From: Methylosinus sporium
GTDB taxonomy: Bacteria; Pseudomonadota; Alphaproteobacteria; Rhizobiales; Beijerinckiaceae
Assembly (NCBI RefSeq): GCF_003113265.1
Contig: NZ_PUIV01000015.1
Coordinates: forward strand, 1-64,000
Reading direction: 5' to 3'
DNA: 64,000 nucleotides
Each line of letters starts with the position of its first letter. Within the stretch, counting starts at the first letter, position 1. This document shows, piece after piece, positions 1 to 7,385 of this stretch. Below the pieces are notes generated by a model. That model worked only from the letters and a program-made list of their open reading frames with translations, was not told where the DNA came from and searched no databases. The position numbers and the translations under genes were made by a program.

Positions 1-203
1 GGCTGCTCGGCGAGGCGGGCGCGGCAGGCCTTCAGAAAGTCCTGCCAGCTCTGTCCCTTCAGCTCGTTGGCGGCCTTGACGGCTTGATATTGCGCGCCGC
101 ATTCCTTCAAAACATTCGCCTGCGCTTTCGCTTCACCCGCGGCGACGGCGAGGCCGAGTGCGAGGGCGCCGGCCGCTGCGTAAGAGACGAGACGGATCGA
201 CAT
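1..203 (-). CDS. Secreted small protein of unknown function, truncated by the window edge
   Basis: The frame starts at an ATG (203-201) preceded by a strong AAGGAG ribosome binding site and runs off the left edge, so only the first 67 residues are visible. It begins with a clear signal peptide: a positive N-terminus, an Ala/Leu/Gly core and an AKA-QA cleavage site near residue 28. The mature part carries two cysteines (ECGAQY and KACRA), a pattern common in short rhizobial periplasmic proteins with an ECxxxYQAxKAA motif. No function is known to me. It is divergent from tag; the roughly 200 bp between them should hold both promoters. Confidence 0.65.
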   Translation of the reverse strand, partial: MSIRLVSYAAAGALALGLAVAAGEAKAQANVLKECGAQYQAVKAANELKGQSWQDFLKACRARLAEQ

Positions 204-402
204 CAAATTTCTCCTTGGTGAGCGCCGTCGCCGATGAAGAGTCGTCGGCGCAAACGGCTCCCGACGGCCGCACTGCGAGCACGGCCTGTGCCAATTGTCT
301 TGCATCGACGCATGGGCCGCAAGCTCGCCGCGACCGCAATGAGAATGTTATGAAACGCTCTTTCGGCAAAGATGGCGCGCATAGGGCGCGAGGGAAGGGG
401 CG

Positions 403-1020
403 ATGGCCGCTGAAAGAGAAAATCCACGCGCGTGGCGCGACGCTGCGGCGCTTCGCCATGCAGATGGCGTTTTGCGTTGTCCCTGGGCCGGTTACGATCC
501 GCTCTATGTCGCCTATCACGACGACGAATGGGGCCGGCCGGAGCGCGATTCGCGCGCTCTGTATGAAAAGCTGATCCTCGATGGCTTCCAGGCGGGCCTC
601 TCCTGGATTTCCATTCTGCGCCGTAGAGAAGGCTTTCGCGCCGCTTTCGAGGGCTTCGATCCGCAGGCGATCGCGCGCTTCAACGCCGCGCGCGTCGAAA
701 CTTTGATGCAAAATCAGGCAATCATCCGAAATCGCGCCAAGATCGAAGGCGCCATCGCCTCCGCGCGCGCCTATTTGGAGATAGAGGAGCGCCTGGGCTT
801 TTCCGATTATCTCTGGGATTTCGTCGATGGCGTTCCGATCGTCAACCGCCCGCGCACGACGGCCGACGTGCCGACGCAGACCGAAATATCGCGCCGCCTC
901 GCCAAGGATTTGAAGTCGCGCGGCTTCGCCTTCTGCGGCCCGACCATCGTCTACGCCTTCATGCAGGCGGTCGGCATGGTCGACGACCATCTGGCGGAGT
1001 GCCACAGATGCGCGGCGTGA
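403..1020 (+). CDS. tag: DNA-3-methyladenine glycosylase I (Tag)
   Basis: Base-excision repair glycosylase that removes 3-methyladenine from alkylated DNA. The 205-residue protein has the Tag signature RCPWAG..DPLYVAYHDDEWG near residues 25-44. The zinc site is complete: C26, H39, H196 and C200, matching Cys4/His17/His175/Cys179 of the E. coli enzyme. The SWISILRRREGFRAAF segment typical of the family is also present. The N-terminus is about 20 residues longer than the E. coli protein. The ATG at 403 follows a GGAAGGGG ribosome binding site and no other in-frame start lies before the first zinc ligand. The last 13 bases overlap the next gene, so translation is probably coupled. Confidence 0.93.
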   Translation: MAAERENPRAWRDAAALRHADGVLRCPWAGYDPLYVAYHDDEWGRPERDSRALYEKLILDGFQAGLSWISILRRREGFRAAFEGFDPQAIARFNAARVETLMQNQAIIRNRAKIEGAIASARAYLEIEERLGFSDYLWDFVDGVPIVNRPRTTADVPTQTEISRRLAKDLKSRGFAFCGPTIVYAFMQAVGMVDDHLAECHRCAA

Positions 1021-1658
1021 AGGCGGGCAAGGCGGAGGTCGCCCCCCGCGCCTGGCAGCGTATGCTCTCCGGCCGGCGGCTCGATCTGCTCGATCCTTCG
1101 CCGCTCGATGTGGAAATCGAGGATATCGCCCACGGCCTCGCCCGCGTCGCCCGCTGGAACGGTCAGACGCGCGGCCCACATATATTTTCGGTCGCCCAGC
1201 ACAGCCTGCTCGTCGAGGAGATCGCCTGCGCGCTGTCGCCCGGGCTCGGGCGCGAGGGGCGGCTGTTCATGCTGCTCCATGACGCGCCGGAATATGTGAT
1301 CGGCGACATGATCTCCCCCTTCAAAGCCGTCATCGGCGACACATACAAGAGCGTGGAGAAACGCATTCTGACGGCGATCCTGCTGCGCTTCTCATTGCCG
1401 GCGGAGCCGGACGCCGCGCTGATGCGCCTTTCCAAAAGGGCGGATCGCGCCTCGGCTTTTTTCGAGGCGATCGGATTGGCCGGCTTTACACGCGCGGAAG
1501 CCGAGCGCATCTTCGGCCGGCCGGCGCTCGGCCCCGATGCTTTCCTGCAAGCGTTGGAGCCGATTTCGGTCGAGACCGCGCAGCAGCGTTTTCTGGCGCG
1601 CTTCGCCGCGATCGAGCGAGGCGAGGCGCGCAGTGTCGAGGGTGAGGCGTCGAAGTGA
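1008..1658 (+). CDS. HD-domain phosphohydrolase (YfbR/5'-nucleotidase-like)
   Basis: A metal-dependent HD phosphohydrolase of about 216 residues. Visible HD elements are H65 (AQHS), the H91-D92 doublet (LLHDAPEYVIGD) and a later acidic SKRADR segment, the layout of YfbR-type nucleotidases; the true substrate cannot be read from sequence. A GTG at 999 is also possible, but the ATG at 1008 is preferred because GGCGGAG sits 9 bases upstream. The start lies inside the end of tag, and the frame is followed 17 bases later by a phosphatase-like gene, suggesting one transcript for tag, this gene, the phosphatase and the NrtR-like regulator. Confidence 0.82.
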   Translation: MRGVKAGKAEVAPRAWQRMLSGRRLDLLDPSPLDVEIEDIAHGLARVARWNGQTRGPHIFSVAQHSLLVEEIACALSPGLGREGRLFMLLHDAPEYVIGDMISPFKAVIGDTYKSVEKRILTAILLRFSLPAEPDAALMRLSKRADRASAFFEAIGLAGFTRAEAERIFGRPALGPDAFLQALEPISVETAQQRFLARFAAIERGEARSVEGEASK

Positions 1659-1675
1659 CACAGAGAAGGTGAGAG

Positions 1676-2188
1676 ATGGCGCACCTCTATGTCTGTTCGC
1701 TCACGAAGGTCGTCGACACGGTGCGCGCCAGCGGCGCGCGCTCGCTCATCACCATTCTCACCGCCGGCGCCTCGCTGGCGCGGCCGAGCGAAATCGTTCC
1801 CGAGCGCCATTTGCGCCTCGCCGTCTCCGACATAGAGGCGGATCAGGAGGGCCATGTGCTCGCCAATTGCGCGCATATTCAGAGCCTGCTCGATTTCGCC
1901 GGCGCATGGGACCGGCGCGAGCCGCTGGTCATTCATTGCTATGCCGGCGTCAGCCGCTCGCCGGCCGCGGCCTTCATTCTCGCCTGCGCGCTCGCGCCGC
2001 AGCGGGCCGAGACGGAACTCGCGCGCGAATTGCGCCGCGCCTCGCCCACCGCCACGCCCAATCGCCGTCTCGTCGCTCTGGCCGATCGCCTTCTCTCGCG
2101 CGAGGGGCGCATGACGGCGGCGATCGCCGAGATCGGCCGCGGCGCCGATTGCTACGAGGGGGCGCCCTTCGCGCTCGAGCTCGCCTGA
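1676..2188 (+). CDS. Tyrosine/dual-specificity phosphatase-like protein
   Basis: A 170-residue cytoplasmic protein with the cysteine phosphatase loop HCYAGVSRSP: C88, followed five residues later by R94, the CX5R motif. An upstream aspartate (D52 or D55) could be the general acid. The length fits the small tyrosine-phosphatase-like proteins conserved in rhizobia beside an HD hydrolase and an NrtR-type regulator. The substrate is unknown. The start ATG follows GAAGGTGAGAG. It is spaced 17 bases from the HD gene and 10 bases from the next gene, consistent with an operon. Confidence 0.8.
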   Translation: MAHLYVCSLTKVVDTVRASGARSLITILTAGASLARPSEIVPERHLRLAVSDIEADQEGHVLANCAHIQSLLDFAGAWDRREPLVIHCYAGVSRSPAAAFILACALAPQRAETELARELRRASPTATPNRRLVALADRLLSREGRMTAAIAEIGRGADCYEGAPFALELA

Positions 2189-2198
2189 CGCACGGGAG

Positions 2199-3194
2199 AT
2201 GATGAGCTTCGAACATCTGCGCGCGATGGAGGGACCGCTGCCGGTGGGGATCGGCCTCACCGCCGCGATCGTCGCGGCGCTGGAGGACGAGCCGCTCATT
2301 CTCACGGTCGTCGCCACAGGCGAGGACGCCCGCGCCGCTCTGCCCTCCGGCCCTTTCGATCCGGTGCGTCACCGCACTTTCGAAATCGGCCTGCGCGCCT
2401 GGGTCGCCGAGCAGACCGGCGTGACGCTCGGCTATGTCGAGCAACTCTATACTTTCGGCGATCGCGGCCGCCACGCCCGCGCCGGCGACCGCGATCCGCA
2501 TGTGGTCTCGGTCGGCTATCTCGCCTTGACCCGCATCGCCGAGGGTGCAAGCGAAATTCGCGGCTTTCGCAGCTGGTATGAATTCTTCCCCTGGGAGGAT
2601 TGGCGCGGCGGGCGTCCCGAGCTGATGGAGAAAGCCATTTTGCCGGGCCTCTCGGCCTGGGTGGAGGAGGCGCCGGATGCGCTCTCCTCTTCCGGCCTGC
2701 GGCGGCGGGACCGCGTCAATCTCCTGTTCCGGCCGCAGGGCCGTGGTCTCGACGAGGAGAATGCGCTCGAACGTTATGAGCTGCTCTATGAGGCCGGACT
2801 CGTCGAGGAGGCCTGGCGCGACGGCCGCGAGGCGGCGCTGAGGCGCGGCGTGAAGCCGCCGCCGCTCGGCGCGCCCATGCAGCACGATCATCGGCGCATT
2901 CTCGCCACCGCAATGGGCCGGCTGCGCGCCAAGATGAAATATCGCCCGGTAATCTTCGAGCTGATGCCGTCGGCCTTCACCCTCACCGAGCTGCAACGGA
3001 CAGTAGAGGCGATCGCCGGCCGCCATTTGCACAAGCAGAATTTCCGCCGTCTCGTGGAAACCTCCGCCGCCGTCGAGCCGACCGGGGAGATGTCGCTGAA
3101 GACGGGCGGCCGCCCCGCGGCGCTTTTTCATTTTCGCCGCAATGTCTTGCAAGAACGTCCTGCGCCCGGCCTCAGGGTCGGCATAAGAGGATGA
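2199..3194 (+). CDS. NrtR-like Nudix-domain transcriptional regulator (NAD metabolism)
   Basis: A two-domain regulator of 331 residues. Residues about 15-160 have a Nudix fold outline, but the Nudix box is degenerate: the region around LRAWVAEQTG lacks the REUxEE catalytic acids, as expected for a sensor rather than a hydrolase. Residues about 240-325 form the winged helix (ELMPSAFTLTELQRTVEAI, then the NFRRLVE helix and the GRPAALFHFRR wing) seen in NrtR. NrtR proteins sense ADP-ribose or NAD-related ligands and repress NAD biosynthesis genes; that role is inferred from the family. Two adjacent ATGs (2199 and 2202) are possible starts, with GGGAG directly in front. Confidence 0.75.
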   Translation: MMSFEHLRAMEGPLPVGIGLTAAIVAALEDEPLILTVVATGEDARAALPSGPFDPVRHRTFEIGLRAWVAEQTGVTLGYVEQLYTFGDRGRHARAGDRDPHVVSVGYLALTRIAEGASEIRGFRSWYEFFPWEDWRGGRPELMEKAILPGLSAWVEEAPDALSSSGLRRRDRVNLLFRPQGRGLDEENALERYELLYEAGLVEEAWRDGREAALRRGVKPPPLGAPMQHDHRRILATAMGRLRAKMKYRPVIFELMPSAFTLTELQRTVEAIAGRHLHKQNFRRLVETSAAVEPTGEMSLKTGGRPAALFHFRRNVLQERPAPGLRVGIRG

Positions 3195-3204
3195 TCCGGC
3201 GGTT

Positions 3205-3241
3205 AAGAGACTATTCACCCTGTCATGGTGAATTTTCTCTT
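3205..3241. terminator. Long imperfect hairpin after the NrtR-like gene
   Basis: Arms AAGAGA-ct-ATTCACC and GGTGAAT-tt-TCTCTT pair over 13 base pairs with a 2x2 internal loop and a 7-base apical loop. It lies 10 bases after the NrtR-like stop codon and 31 bases before the next start. There is no good T-run, so it is either a terminator or a leader structure of the following gene. Confidence 0.45.
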
Positions 3242-3272
3242 GTCGGACGTCTGTAGAGCGTAGGGGTGTTGT

Positions 3273-4085
3273 TTGGGTTATCTGTCGCCGCCGCCTGCTC
3301 CAGCGCCGGTCGTCGTCTACAAGGATGTGGGCGGTCTCGTCTCGGAGTATCAGGCGCAAACGGAAATCTATCGCCGCGAGGGTCGCGAGGTTCGTCTGCA
3401 CGAATGCCGGTCGGCCTGCACAATGGCGCTCAGCCTTCCGAATGTCTGTGTCTATCCGGATTCGCAGGTCAAATTCCATTTGGCCTATAATGCGATCGAC
3501 CATCAGACCGACGCGGGCGTCTCCGCCGAGCTCTTCAATTACTATCCCGCGGCGGTGCGCGAGCGGCTCGGCTATCTCACCCGCCAATATCGGGTTCTCT
3601 CCGGCAGAGAGCTGATTTCGCTCGGTATTCGCAATTGCAACGGCGGCGGCCAGACGATGATCGCCGCCGCCGGCCGCAGCCGCCGCGGCGCGCAGACCAT
3701 CGCCTCGGCGACGCCGGCCTCCGATCCGCTCGGCGATCTCGCGCAAAAGGTGCGCGGCGCGGTGTCGCAGGCTTTCGCCGATCCCACATCGCCGCCGCAG
3801 GGGCCGATCCGCCTCGCCCTCGCCGAGCGCGATCGGCTCGCCGCGACCGGCTCCGTCGACGCCATGCCGACGGCCTCCATCCGCTCCAATGGCGCCGCGC
3901 CGCTCGAGGCGCCCGAGCCGCCCCGCCGCCCGCCATCGGCCGCCTTCACCAGCGGCGACGCACAAAAAACGCCCGAACCGGCTCCGGAGGCGCTCGCCGC
4001 GCCGGCGCCGCTCATCCCCGGCGGCTACCCGATTCTGGCTACGGGCGCTTTCGTCCCGCCGCTCGTCGGCGGCGCAGCACATTGA
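3273..4085 (+). CDS. ClpP-like periplasmic protein (COG3904 type), possibly with a damaged N-terminus
   Basis: The first about 120 residues resemble COG3904 proteins, a ClpP/crotonase-like fold: a VGGLVSEYQAQ segment, the ECRSACTMAL motif that carries the usual Ser-Ala-Cys, and a VKFHLAYN strand. The remaining about 150 residues are Pro/Ala-rich and probably disordered. The only in-frame start after the upstream TAG (3261) is the TTG at 3273, with AGGGG before it, which gives a protein without a signal peptide. A neighbouring frame from 3266 begins with a hydrophobic, lipobox-like stretch (LFGLSVAAACSS), so an indel near 3300 may have separated export signal and body. Function is unknown. Confidence 0.55.
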   Translation: MGYLSPPPAPAPVVVYKDVGGLVSEYQAQTEIYRREGREVRLHECRSACTMALSLPNVCVYPDSQVKFHLAYNAIDHQTDAGVSAELFNYYPAAVRERLGYLTRQYRVLSGRELISLGIRNCNGGGQTMIAAAGRSRRGAQTIASATPASDPLGDLAQKVRGAVSQAFADPTSPPQGPIRLALAERDRLAATGSVDAMPTASIRSNGAAPLEAPEPPRRPPSAAFTSGDAQKTPEPAPEALAAPAPLIPGGYPILATGAFVPPLVGGAAH

Positions 4086-4359
4086 CTTTTAACGGAAGCT
4101 CGACATTGTGTCGCAAAGGCGGCCGGGCAATTTTTCGCCATTTTGTCGAAATAGCGTCCTCGATCTCACGGTCGAGACCGATTCGCCCGTGTCGAAGGGA
4201 GGCCGCGTCCAGCCGCGCCGAGGCGTGGGCGGGACATGGCGAAGGTGGGACGAAGCTGCGATCGATCCGTGGATCGGTCGCCCATGCGTTCGGCGCTCGC
4301 GTCTCGCAATTCAATTCGTCGGGCTGTCTCGCCCGCCGACCAGCGGAAAGAAGAGAGTT

Positions 4360-6105
4360 TTGGACGATCGGCGGGAAGGCGCGCCTCTCCTCTCACGACG
4401 GTCTATCGCGCGGCTCATGAGCGCCGCGGCGGCGCTGATCGCGGCGCTGGCTCCGTCCTTCACCGAAGACGCGGTCGCCAATGGCGACACGCGCACGCTC
4501 TATCTCTTCCACAGCCACACCAAAGAGCAGATCGCCGCGACCTATCTGGTCAATGGCCGCTATGATTCGGCGGTTCTCGAGCAGCTGAACTGGTTCCTGC
4601 GCGACTGGCGCCGCGACGAGCCCACCAAAATGGACCCGCGCCTCTTCGATGTCGTATGGGAGGCCTATCGGCAGGCCGGGGCGACCGAGCCGGTCCATGT
4701 CGTTTCCGCCTATCGCTCGCCGGAGACCAACTCCATGCTGCGCCGCCGCTCCCGCGCCGTGGCGAAACATTCGCAGCACATGCTCGGCAAGGCGATGGAC
4801 ACCACCATGCCGGGCATGTCCATGGAGCAGATCCGCGAGATCGGAATGCGGATGCAGCGCGGCGGCGTCGGCTATTATCCGACCGCCGGCACGCCTTTCG
4901 TGCATCTCGACGTCGGCGGCGTCCGCTCCTGGCCGCGTATGAGCTATGACCAGCTCGCGCGCCTGTTCCCGGACGGCAAGACCGTGCATCTGCCGACCAA
5001 CAACCAGCCGCTCGCGCGCTATGAGGAGGCCAAGGCCGAGATCGAGGCGCGCGGCAACGGCGCCTATGTGCCGGCCGTCCAGCGCCAGAGCAAGGGTCTT
5101 TTCGCCATGCTGTTCGGCGGCGGCGAGGAGGACGAGGACAGCGGCGTCGCCACGGCTCCGCCGCCGACGGCGCGCAAGCAATGGGCGTCGCTGGCGCCGC
5201 GCCGCTCCGCCGGCGCCTCCGAGGAGGAGGAGAGCCTCGAGGCCGCGGCGCCGAGCCGTCGCGAGCCGGAGCGCATCGTCGCGGCCGAGCGCAATTTGCC
5301 GCGCGGCGAGACGCAGCTGAGCGCCGGCCCGGCCGATCCGCCCGCCGTCTCGCGCGCCGCCGAGCGGCAAAAGCCGGCGACGACGGCCTCGCTCGCGATA
5401 TCCGCCGAGGAAGCGCGGATCGAGGCGAAGCTCGACGCGGCCCTCGCCGCACCCCTGCCGCCGCGGCGTCCGATGTTCCTGGCCCTCGCCGGCGCGCCCC
5501 TGCCGCCGTCGCGTCCGAGCGAATTCGCCGCTCTGGCGAGTGTCGCAGCCGCGCCGCCGGCCCGCCGCGCCGTGGGCGCCATCGCCAGCCTCGTCGATCT
5601 CGGCCCCGCCAGCCTGCGCGGCGGCGTCATCGAGGAGGCGCGTAGCGCCCCGCCGCCGCCGGCCGCGCATCCGGCGCCGTCGTCTGCTCCGACGTCTTCG
5701 ACTTTCAAGTCTTCGGCTCCTCTCGAGCCTTCGCCTTCCAAGCCGGAGCCGCTGCTCGCCTATGCGCCGTCCGCCGCGCGATCGCTTCCTTATGGAAGCG
5801 AATTCGCCGGCTCCGAACTGCGCCTTCCCGCCGCCAGACCGGCCCCGATCGCCAAGCCCGCGGCGGCGAAAGTGGAGCTGGTGCCAGCGCGGCTGGACCG
5901 CTCCAATTTCCGTGCGCTGACGACCGCGGTCTCGGCGAGCCGGCTGCCGGGCGGCACGGCGCTCGGAGCCACTTTTGCCGCGCCGCGTTCGGCCGCCCGC
6001 GCCGATGCGGGATTGTTCGCGCCCTCGGCATCGAGCGGACAGGCGCAGGCTTTCGCCGGCCAAACGGCGATTCTGCCGACGGACCGCTTCGTTTCGACGC
6101 GCTGA
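4360..6105 (+). CDS. DUF882/YcbK-type M15 murein peptidase with Tat signal and long Pro/Ala-rich tail
   Basis: Probable exported peptidoglycan peptidase. With a TTG start at 4360 the protein has 581 residues and begins with a twin-arginine signal (SRRSIARLM, R13-R14, then a long Ala/Leu core). The frame is open back to 4108, but those residues look non-coding. The peptidase domain (about 45-200) keeps the M15 zinc set: H140 and D147 in HSQHMLGKAMD, and H182 in FVHLDVGG. After residue about 240 the chain is low-complexity and Pro/Ala/Ser-rich for more than 300 residues, far longer than a typical DUF882 protein of about 200. The start is uncertain because no good ribosome binding site distinguishes the candidates. 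Confidence 0.75.
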   Translation: MDDRREGAPLLSRRSIARLMSAAAALIAALAPSFTEDAVANGDTRTLYLFHSHTKEQIAATYLVNGRYDSAVLEQLNWFLRDWRRDEPTKMDPRLFDVVWEAYRQAGATEPVHVVSAYRSPETNSMLRRRSRAVAKHSQHMLGKAMDTTMPGMSMEQIREIGMRMQRGGVGYYPTAGTPFVHLDVGGVRSWPRMSYDQLARLFPDGKTVHLPTNNQPLARYEEAKAEIEARGNGAYVPAVQRQSKGLFAMLFGGGEEDEDSGVATAPPPTARKQWASLAPRRSAGASEEEESLEAAAPSRREPERIVAAERNLPRGETQLSAGPADPPAVSRAAERQKPATTASLAISAEEARIEAKLDAALAAPLPPRRPMFLALAGAPLPPSRPSEFAALASVAAAPPARRAVGAIASLVDLGPASLRGGVIEEARSAPPPPAAHPAPSSAPTSSTFKSSAPLEPSPSKPEPLLAYAPSAARSLPYGSEFAGSELRLPAARPAPIAKPAAAKVELVPARLDRSNFRALTTAVSASRLPGGTALGATFAAPRSAARADAGLFAPSASSGQAQAFAGQTAILPTDRFVSTR

Positions 6106-6155
6106 GCCGCCGCTCGCTTTCGTGGAGCGGAGGAGGGTCGGCGCAGACCGCTGAA

Positions 6156-6758
6156 TCAGTCCTTTATCTCGGTCTGAATGGTGAAGATGTCATAAGGGGG
6201 CGTCGCCTCCCCATTGGCGTAGGGCTCGGCCTCGCCGACCGCGCCATCGGGCGCGACCGAGCGGCGGACGACGCCGGCGACCGGCCCGCCATAGACCTGG
6301 ATCGCGATCGAAACCTCCTCGGCCAGCGCATTGGCGAGGGCGGCGGAGGGGCCGGTCTTGGAGAGCCGCGCTTCGACCGCGCCTTTCTCCAATGCGTGCG
6401 CGTCTTCGGCCCCGCCGGGCAGGCGCCGCGCCACCGCGCCGCGCAAGACGCCGGCGATTTCCCAGACCCCCGGTTGCTCCAGCGACAGGCCGGCGCCGCC
6501 GGCGAGCACGGAGGCGACGACGGCGAAGCGCTCCTCGCCATCACTGTAGAGCTGGAATTGCCGCCCGCGCCCCGGCAGAGCCTCGGCGAAAACCGCCGGC
6601 AGGCAATCGTCGCTGGCGACGAGGCGGGTCATCAGATCGCGGCCGATGAGAAGAATCTCCCGCTCGCTGTCGGCGAGCTCGACCATCGACTGAATATCCC
6701 AGATGAATCGTTTGAGCGCCGGCGGAACCGGCCCTCTCTCGGTCGCGTTTGTGGTCAT
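6156..6758 (-). CDS. Cupin-fold protein related to cysteine dioxygenase-like COG5553, ligands missing
   Basis: A 200-residue protein with the layout of COG5553 / cysteine dioxygenase-like cupins: an N-terminal helical part (FIWDIQSMVELAD), a first cupin motif around VLAGGAGLSLEQPGVWEIAG, and a second around EVSIAIQVYGGPVAGV. In active relatives the first motif carries HxH and the second region an additional His; here none of these histidines is present, so it should not bind iron in the usual way. ATG at 6758 is chosen because upstream codons to 6866 look non-coding. It is divergent from a small orphan gene 100 bp away. Family assignment is moderate. Confidence 0.5.
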   Translation of the reverse strand: MTTNATERGPVPPALKRFIWDIQSMVELADSEREILLIGRDLMTRLVASDDCLPAVFAEALPGRGRQFQLYSDGEERFAVVASVLAGGAGLSLEQPGVWEIAGVLRGAVARRLPGGAEDAHALEKGAVEARLSKTGPSAALANALAEEVSIAIQVYGGPVAGVVRRSVAPDGAVGEAEPYANGEATPPYDIFTIQTEIKD

Positions 6759-6858
6759 GCTCGTAAAAATGCAAGCGTCGCGCCATGGCCGCGCGACAGG
6801 CTGGCGCCGCAATTGATGGAGTCTGACGTCGCGAGGCCTTCGGAGACGGAGCGGGGCG

Positions 6859-7197
6859 GTGATCAAAGACTATATTCCGGAGCTGAGCGAGGTGCGCATG
6901 GTGCGTCGCGCGCCGGAACGGCCTTTCGCGCTCAATGGCGCCGACGCCCGCTATGTCGAAGCCTGCCTGCGCGATTTCGAGGCGGCTTTCGGCCTCGACG
7001 CCTATCCGGGCGTTCCGTTCGAGCAAATTCCGGGGCGCGCGCTGATCGGCGACTTGATCGACTGGTGGCGCGGCATGGACCCGGAGGGCGAGGCGCAGCA
7101 GAACGCGCATTCCCGCTTGCCCGGTGCGATCCGCCTGCTCGATACGGTGTCGGCGTTGATGGAGGAGCTGTCCCAGCGTCGCGCCGGGGAGAGCTGA
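6859..7197 (+). CDS. Conserved-looking small protein of unknown function
   Basis: A 112-residue soluble protein starting at a GTG behind a GGAG-rich stretch (GGAGACGGAGCGGGG). It has alternating acidic and basic helices, a FDLIDWWRGMD-like tryptophan pair around residues 70-76 and no signal peptide, membrane span or recognised motif. Its codon use matches the neighbours, so it is probably real. It is divergent from the cupin gene and shares about 100 bp of promoter space with it. I do not recognise the family. Confidence 0.5.
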   Translation: MIKDYIPELSEVRMVRRAPERPFALNGADARYVEACLRDFEAAFGLDAYPGVPFEQIPGRALIGDLIDWWRGMDPEGEAQQNAHSRLPGAIRLLDTVSALMEELSQRRAGES

Positions 7198-7263
7198 GCG
7201 CGCGACGTTCAATTCTGTCGGTTAGCGGACAATTCTGGACGACTGCGCGCGCCGGCGACAGCC

Positions 7264-7352
7264 GGACGGGGTGGGGTTCAACGGCAAGACTCGGGCGGTC
7301 ACCCCCTCCCGCTCGCCTTCGGCGATCGACCTCCCCCCTCGAGGGGGAGGTG
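7264..7352. repeat. Dispersed GC-rich intergenic repeat, copy 1
   Basis: An intergenic element with GGGGTGGGG, then CTCGGGC, CACCCCCTCCCGCTCGCC, GGCGATCGACC, and a terminal palindrome CTCCCCC-TCGA-GGGGGAG. The reverse complement of 61108-61200 is nearly identical over this length, and part of the family also occurs at 49747-49800. It lies in the gap between two convergent genes, where it may also act as a terminator. Confidence 0.8.
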
Positions 7353-7385
7353 CGAGCGGCCCTTTCTACTCAGGCTTCTACAGTT

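Noticed and set aside
1974-4082. A 702-codon minus-strand frame across the phosphatase, NrtR-like and ClpP-like genes
   Set aside because: It spans three well-supported genes on the other strand and their gaps, with Arg-rich shadow composition.
4108-4359. N-terminal extension of the DUF882 protein from GTG 4108
   Set aside because: The added 84 codons would put the Tat signal deep inside the protein, and their composition looks non-coding.
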